DNA of 11,132 nt from Cytophagales bacterium (GTDB lineage Bacteria > Bacteroidota > Bacteroidia > Cytophagales > Cyclobacteriaceae), in contig JAJCYK010000655.1 of the NCBI GenBank assembly GCA_029262935.1, forward strand, positions 1 to 11,132, in the 5' to 3' direction. The notes below the pieces were generated by a model that was not told the DNA's origin, searched no databases, and saw only the letters and a list, made by a program, of their open reading frames with translations. Of this stretch, positions 7,906 to 11,132 are shown one piece after another. The translations under genes and the position numbers were made by a program. The first letter of the stretch is position 1; each line of letters opens with the position of its first letter.

Positions 7906-8293
7906 CTGTACGATCAGGCATTCGGGCAATACATTCAATTTCCACTAAAGCATCCATAGGTAATCTGGACACCTCCACAGTTGAACGTGCAGGCATATGG
8001 TCACCAAACATTTGCTCGTAGGTTTTGTTCATGCGGTCAAAGTCCGCCATATTCTGTAAAAAGACTGTCGTTTTCACCACATGGGACAAGTCTAATTGAG
8101 CGCTCTTTAGCACGATCTCTAAATTGGTTAATGCTCTACGGGTTTGAGGTACGATATCATTTCCTACAAGCTCCATAGTCTCCGGATCGATGGGTGTTTG
8201 TCCTGAGCAAAACAGCAAATCGTCACAAATCATGGCTTGACTATAGGGGCCAATAGCCTTGGGTGCGTTATGTGTGTTTAATCCTTGAATCAT
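7898..8293 (-). CDS. ridA: RidA family reactive imine/enamine deaminase
   Basis: A 131-residue RidA (YjgF/YER057c/UK114) protein, the usual length for this trimeric cytosolic family. RidA hydrolyses reactive enamines/imines such as 2-aminoacrylate, made by PLP-dependent dehydratases, to keto acids and ammonia, protecting PLP enzymes. Active-site features visible: IGPYSQA with Tyr17, FCSGQTP with Ser30, Asn89, the essential Arg in PARS (Arg103) and the conserved Glu in VEIECIA (Glu118). The position after RS that is Cys in E. coli RidA (Cys107) is Thr here, common among homologues. The presence of the Arg argues for a true RidA rather than an inactive Rid paralogue. Its stop codon (7898-7900) lies inside the end of the convergent giant gene, giving an 8-bp tail-to-tail overlap. 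It is divergent from the small secreted-protein gene with only 61 bp between starts. No clear promoter motif was found for it. Confidence 0.95.
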   Translation of the reverse strand: MIQGLNTHNAPKAIGPYSQAMICDDLLFCSGQTPIDPETMELVGNDIVPQTRRALTNLEIVLKSAQLDLSHVVKTTVFLQNMADFDRMNKTYEQMFGDHMPARSTVEVSRLPMDALVEIECIARMPDRTAI

Positions 8294-8295
8294 AA

Positions 8296-8326
8296 TTGTG
8301 CATTTTCCTTTAATGGGTTAACTTTA
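8296..8326 (+). promoter_or_regulatory. Possible promoter for the small secreted-protein gene
   Basis: TTG at 8296-8298, a 20-nt spacer, then TAACTTTA at 8319-8326, one mismatch from the Bacteroidota -7 consensus TAnnTTTG. The start codon follows 28 nt later at 8355. Within the same 61-bp divergent region CTTTAATG occurs twice (8308-8315 and 8322-8329, 14 bp apart) around a GTTAAC palindrome (8317-8322), overlapping this -7 element. Confidence 0.35.
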
Positions 8327-8354
8327 ATGATAAATTAACAGAAAAATAAGCGTT

Positions 8355-8708
8355 ATGAGGAAAACTGTATTTTTTGCGCTAATACTAGCCACAGCTATGA
8401 GTACCGGGTTTGAATGGAATGAAACCTTGGCTACCAGTTTAAAGATCACCGTGCGGAACGATTTGGGAAATATCGAAGCCGGAGTTTTAGTAACACTCTA
8501 CAAAAACAAAGAGGACTTCCAGAAAGAAGAGCACTTCGTTTTGAAATCACACACAAATGAAAAAGGTGTGGCTACTTTCAAAGGAGTCGATGCCGTAGCG
8601 TACTATGTGTCTGCTGTAAAAGGCGATATGGACAATTATGGGGCCGGTGTCCAAACCAATCCGCTGGATGCGAACAAAGTAAATAAAGTGACGATAATTA
8701 TAGAATAA
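8355..8708 (+). CDS. Small exported beta-sandwich protein (carboxypeptidase regulatory-like / Cna-B-like fold), function unknown
   Basis: A 117-residue protein. The N-terminus looks like a signal peptide: MRK followed by a hydrophobic stretch FFALILATAM (residues 6-15), with cleavage somewhere between Gly18 and Ala27. The mature part (~29-117) reads as one small all-beta domain: LKITVRNDLGN, then GVLVTLYKN, then TNEKGVATFKGV (68-78), then YYVSAVKG and a final VTIIIE strand. The pattern 'xGxxVxLY...T(N/D)xxGxxxF.gv....Y.v.' is typical of carboxypeptidase regulatory-like or Cna-B-type domains, which are common in exported Bacteroidota proteins. There is no lipobox cysteine and no T9SS sorting domain, so a periplasmic location is most likely. 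No catalytic residues are evident. A hairpin starts right after the stop codon. The fold class is moderately supported; the role is unknown. Confidence 0.8.
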   Translation: MRKTVFFALILATAMSTGFEWNETLATSLKITVRNDLGNIEAGVLVTLYKNKEDFQKEEHFVLKSHTNEKGVATFKGVDAVAYYVSAVKGDMDNYGAGVQTNPLDANKVNKVTIIIE

Positions 8709-8820
8709 AAAAAACCCTGTAGTACTTCTACTACAGGGTTCGTAACATTAAACACTAAACTTAAAAACCACTAATTATTAATCAACCAAACTAATTTCTA
8801 ATAATTAACTAACTACTTAC
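8707..8820 (-). ncRNA. Candidate small RNA (about 115 nt), cytosine-free except for its 5' edge and terminator
   Basis: Reading the minus strand, a Bacteroidota-type promoter (8825-8855) is followed by an AT-rich segment and then a perfect hairpin with a T-run (8740 to 8707), giving a predicted transcript from ~8820 to ~8707. Between 8743 and 8829 the plus strand has no G, so the RNA would have no C over about 78 nt. It contains four TTAGT pentamers (plus-strand ACTAA at 8754, 8770, 8790 and 8808) and a weak 9-bp AU stem (8772-8780 with 8799-8807). No coding potential is seen apart from a five-codon frame running into the hairpin. The elements are seen directly; that they form an expressed RNA is inference. 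The alternative is simply a spacer downstream of a plus-strand terminator. Confidence 0.4.
8713..8740. terminator. Perfect 12-bp hairpin, intrinsic terminator
   Basis: AACCCTGTAGTA (8713-8724), loop CTTC (8725-8728), and TACTACAGGGTT (8729-8740) form an uninterrupted 12-bp stem starting a few bases after the stop codon of the small secreted-protein gene. The A-run 8707-8714 on the plus strand means that the U-tract needed for classical intrinsic termination follows the hairpin on the minus strand; the plus-strand 3' flank (CGTAAC) is not T-rich. It may therefore stop transcription from both sides but is canonical only for a minus-strand transcript. Confidence 0.85.
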
Positions 8821-8824
8821 AATA

Positions 8825-8855
8825 CAAATGTAATCGCTACCCTCCGGAACAAAAA
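8825..8855 (-). promoter_or_regulatory. Minus-strand Bacteroidota-type promoter driving the candidate small RNA
   Basis: On the minus strand: TTTTTG (8855-8850), a 17-nt spacer (8849-8833), and TACATTTG (8832-8825), a perfect match to the -7 consensus TAnnTTTG with a good -33 TTG. No protein-coding start lies downstream on this strand before the hairpin at 8740. It is divergent from the tsaC promoter, about 50 bp away. Confidence 0.5.
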
Positions 8856-8901
8856 TCTAAGTTCTGGCCAAATCCAATACATGTAATTTTTATTGAAAAA
8901 A

Positions 8902-8930
8902 TTGCAATTACTGATTTTCCATTAAATTTG
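8902..8930 (+). promoter_or_regulatory. Promoter of tsaC (and probably pgk)
   Basis: TTG at 8902-8904, an 18-nt spacer, and TAAATTTG at 8923-8930 match the Bacteroidota sigma-factor consensus (TTG - 17 to 23 nt - TAnnTTTG). The ATG at 8950 is 20 nt past the final G, predicting a leader of about 12-15 nt, too short for a conventional ribosome-binding site; none is visible. Confidence 0.6.
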
Positions 8931-8949
8931 CCCCCTGTAAATACCTCAT

Positions 8950-9900
8950 ATGGCCGAAATTGGCGTAGATATAGATAAAGCTCGTAAGCTGTTGGATCAA
9001 GGGCAGCTAGTTGCCATTCCTACTGAAACTGTTTATGGGCTAGCCGGTAACGCTTTAAATCCTGATACGGTATCTCAAATATTTGCTGTTAAAAAAAGAC
9101 CCTTTTTTGATCCTTTAATTGTGCATGTTTCCGATCTTAATCAGTTAGAGGAACTGGTCGAGCACATTCCCGAATCGGCCAGACAACTGGCAGAAAAATT
9201 CTGGCCTGGACCGTTAACCCTGGTGTTGCCTAAAAGATCAAAAGTGCCAGATCTGGTCACAGGAGGATTAAATACCGTAGCCGTACGACTGCCTGGTCAT
9301 CCCATGACTAGAAAGTTGTTACAAACATTGTCGTTTCCTTTAGCAGCACCTAGTGCTAATCCATTTGGTTACATCAGCCCCACCACAGTACAGCATGTTC
9401 AAGACCAACTGGGAGATGAAATTCCTTATATTCTGGATGGTGGCGACTGTCAGGTGGGTATTGAGTCGACCATTGTAGCCTTCGAACAAAACCAACCAAT
9501 TATATACCGTCAGGGTGGTATCCCCCGGGAGCAGATCTCTTCACTAATAGGTGCAGTGAAAGTCATAGAACAAAAAGAGACGCCTAGGGCCCCAGGAATG
9601 CTACGCTCACATTACGCACCTGGGAAACCCTTGTACTTGGGTAACATCCCAGAACTTTTACAACGATTTAAGGATCAACCTATAGGGTTGCTTACGTTAC
9701 ATAAACACTATTCAGAAGTACCCGATGATTTTCAAATACAACTTTCCGCAAGTGGGAATCTTAACGAAGCTGCCAAAAACCTTTTTGCGGCATTGAGAAA
9801 ATTGGATGGCATGTCAATAAACTTTATTTTAGCTGAGCCAGTTCCTACAAATGGGCTAGGCCCAGCCATAAACGACCGATTGCGTCGAGCCGCTACCTAA
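8950..9900 (+). CDS. L-threonylcarbamoyladenylate synthase (TsaC/Sua5 family, long form with Sua5 domain)
   Basis: Makes threonylcarbamoyl-AMP from threonine, bicarbonate and ATP in the cytoplasm, the first step of N6-threonylcarbamoyladenosine (t6A37) formation in ANN-decoding tRNAs. The YrdC domain covers ~8-195 with PTETVYGLA (24-32), the KxR motif KKR (48-50), WPGPLTLVL (85-93), AVRLPGHP (111-118), APSANPFGYISPT (133-145) and GIESTIV (170-176). The linker APGMLRSHYAPGKP (214-227) is the conserved Sua5 interdomain segment, and a small C-terminal Sua5 domain fills ~230-316. At 316 residues it is the long Sua5 type rather than the short ~190-residue TsaC. All expected substrate-binding motifs are present. 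It has its own promoter and precedes pgk by 15 bp in the same direction, so the two are likely co-transcribed though functionally unrelated. Confidence 0.96.
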   Translation: MAEIGVDIDKARKLLDQGQLVAIPTETVYGLAGNALNPDTVSQIFAVKKRPFFDPLIVHVSDLNQLEELVEHIPESARQLAEKFWPGPLTLVLPKRSKVPDLVTGGLNTVAVRLPGHPMTRKLLQTLSFPLAAPSANPFGYISPTTVQHVQDQLGDEIPYILDGGDCQVGIESTIVAFEQNQPIIYRQGGIPREQISSLIGAVKVIEQKETPRAPGMLRSHYAPGKPLYLGNIPELLQRFKDQPIGLLTLHKHYSEVPDDFQIQLSASGNLNEAAKNLFAALRKLDGMSINFILAEPVPTNGLGPAINDRLRRAAT

Positions 9901-9915
9901 TCTTTACTTAGAACT

Positions 9916-11100
9916 ATGAACTATATCGACAGTTATAATTTTTCAAATAAACGCGCTTTAATCAGAGTGGATTTTAATGTGCCATTAAACCAGCAGTTTG
10001 AAATCACTGATGATACCCGGATTCGGGCGGCTTTGCCTACCATAAAAAAAATTCTAGTAGATGGTGGATCTGTAATATTAATGTCGCACTTGGGTCGTCC
10101 CAAAACCGGTCCAGAAGATAAGTTCTCTTTAAGGCATTTACGCGGGCACCTCAGTCAAGCCATTGGTGTAGATGTTAAATTTGCTGACGATTGCATTGGC
10201 GCCTCTGCAAAATCCTTATCTGCCGCACTACAACCGGGAGAAGTACTGTTACTAGAAAATCTCAGATTTTATCCCGAGGAAACCAAAGGAGATACCCATT
10301 TCGCCTCTGAGTTGGCTCAACTTGGTGATGTGTATGTAAACGACGCCTTTGGTACGGCACACCGGGCGCATGCCTCAACTGCAGTGATCGCTCAATTCTT
10401 TCAGGATAAGGTAGCAGGATATGTGATTCAAGCAGAGCTGGATAATGCAAAAAAAGTATTGGAGCTTTCAGAAAGACCCTTTACTGCTATAATGGGAGGG
10501 GCTAAAATTTCGGACAAAATTCAAGTAATTGAAAACCTTTTAGCACGTGTGGACAACCTAATTATTGGAGGGGGAATGTCTTATACCTTCTTCAAAGCCA
10601 TGGGAGGGCAAATAGGCAATTCACTGGTGGAAGAGGACAAATTGGATCTCGCAAGGGCCTTGATCAAAAAAGCTAAAGAACTGAATGTTAACTTACTGCT
10701 GCCCAAAGATTCTAAAATAGCTAATGATTTTAATAACGACGCCGAGCAGAAAATTGCCGACAACTATGCCATTCCTGACGGATGGATGGGGCTGGATATC
10801 GGACCGGAAGCGATACATGTTTTTAGTGAAACGATTGCTGCCAGCCGCACCGTATTATGGAATGGACCTATGGGGGTATTCGAGATGTCCAACTTTGCAG
10901 AAGGGACTATTAAGATTGCCCAAGCGGTGGTCAGTTCCACACAAAAAGGAGGATACTCCTTAATAGGTGGAGGTGATTCCGCCGCGGCCATAAACTCACT
11001 GGGTTTCGGGGATCAGGTGAGTTATGTGTCTACCGGAGGTGGTGCGCTTTTAGAATATATGGAGGGTAAAACATTACCTGGCATTGCAGCTTTGGACTAA
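9916..11100 (+). CDS. pgk: Phosphoglycerate kinase
   Basis: Catalyses the reversible transfer of phosphate from 1,3-bisphosphoglycerate to ADP in glycolysis and gluconeogenesis, as a cytosolic monomer. It is complete at 394 residues, normal for bacterial Pgk. The N-terminal 3-phosphoglycerate-binding domain shows RVDFNVPL (17-24), [12 protein letters not shown] (32-43), SHLGRP (57-62), [12 protein letters not shown] (111-122) and [14 protein letters not shown] (142-155), including the basic-patch residues Arg35, His58, Arg61, Arg117 and Arg150. The C-terminal nucleotide-binding domain shows MGGAKISDK (193-201), [11 protein letters not shown] (215-225), NGPMGVFE (316-323), GGGDSAAA (351-358) and [10 protein letters not shown] (372-381). 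The start at 9916 is 15 bp after tsaC/sua5 with no promoter motif between, suggesting read-through from the promoter at 8902-8930. No Shine-Dalgarno sequence is visible. Confidence 0.98.
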   Translation: MNYIDSYNFSNKRALIRVDFNVPLNQQFEITDDTRIRAALPTIKKILVDGGSVILMSHLGRPKTGPEDKFSLRHLRGHLSQAIGVDVKFADDCIGASAKSLSAALQPGEVLLLENLRFYPEETKGDTHFASELAQLGDVYVNDAFGTAHRAHASTAVIAQFFQDKVAGYVIQAELDNAKKVLELSERPFTAIMGGAKISDKIQVIENLLARVDNLIIGGGMSYTFFKAMGGQIGNSLVEEDKLDLARALIKKAKELNVNLLLPKDSKIANDFNNDAEQKIADNYAIPDGWMGLDIGPEAIHVFSETIAASRTVLWNGPMGVFEMSNFAEGTIKIAQAVVSSTQKGGYSLIGGGDSAAAINSLGFGDQVSYVSTGGGALLEYMEGKTLPGIAALD

Positions 11101-11108
11101 GTCAAGCC

Positions 11109-11122
11109 CTGCCCGAAGGCAG
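11109..11122. other. Short hairpin downstream of pgk
   Basis: CTGCC (11109-11113), loop CGAA (11114-11117) and GGCAG (11118-11122) form a GC-rich 5-bp stem beginning 8 nt after the pgk stop; flanking GCC (11106-11108) and GGC (11128-11130) could extend it with a bulge. No T-run is visible before the window ends, so it may be the start of a terminator or a REP-like palindrome cut by the edge. Confidence 0.3.
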
Positions 11123-11132
11123 TACCAGGCGG

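Noticed and set aside
7603-7938. 111-codon minus-strand open frame spanning the giant gene/ridA junction
   Set aside because: It overlaps both the sorting domain on the other strand and the end of ridA in another frame; both of those are clearly real genes.
8721-8752. Tiny minus-strand reading frame (ATG plus four codons) running into the terminator hairpin, resembling an attenuator leader peptide
   Set aside because: Only five codons, with no biosynthetic gene downstream on that strand and no amino-acid run; most likely chance.
1-11132. Mobile element, CRISPR array, defence island, tRNA or rRNA genes
   Set aside because: No transposase, integrase, terminal inverted repeats, regularly spaced repeat array or recognisable structural RNA was seen; the flanking genes are core metabolism.

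Overview
The window looks like chromosomal DNA from a Bacteroidota bacterium. A PorP/SprF-family outer-membrane protein sits head to head with a 1662-residue secreted protein that ends in a type B (gliding-motility-associated) C-terminal sorting domain, which is a hallmark of the type IX secretion system (T9SS). Several upstream regions also carry the Bacteroidota promoter pattern TTG - spacer - TAnnTTTG, and start codons lack clear Shine-Dalgarno sequences. The exact order or family cannot be settled from this sequence. Nothing suggests a mobile element, phage, CRISPR array or defence island; this is an ordinary coding-dense chromosome with one large surface-protein locus.

Layout. Left edge: the C-terminal part of gpsA (glycerol-3-phosphate dehydrogenase, + strand), whose stop codon abuts the stop codon of a convergent Ste24-type M48 membrane protease (- strand). 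Upstream of the protease on the same strand, 42 bp away, is the PorP/SprF gene. Across a 242-bp divergent region lies the very large T9SS cargo gene (+). It contains two copies of a propeller plus Ig/PKD module, then a run of Ig-like and SprB-like repeats, then the sorting domain. Its 3' end overlaps a convergent ridA gene by 8 bp. Divergent from ridA is a short gene for a small exported beta-sandwich protein, closed by a perfect 12-bp hairpin. After about 240 bp come tsaC/sua5 (tRNA t6A synthesis) and pgk (glycolysis), 15 bp apart and probably co-transcribed.

How the genes work together. The PorP/SprF protein and the giant protein form a plausible secretion partner/cargo pair, since PorP/SprF proteins serve type B CTD cargo. 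The remaining genes are housekeeping (lipid precursor synthesis, membrane proteolysis, imine detoxification, tRNA modification, glycolysis) and show no functional link to the surface system.

The most interesting unexplained structure is in the region between the small secreted-protein gene and tsaC. On the minus strand a good Bacteroidota promoter is followed by about 78 nt with no C at all, carrying four TTAGT pentamers spaced 16-20 nt apart, and then by a perfect hairpin with a T-tract in the minus-strand direction. This is the architecture of a small RNA of roughly 115 nt; it is a prediction from sequence only.
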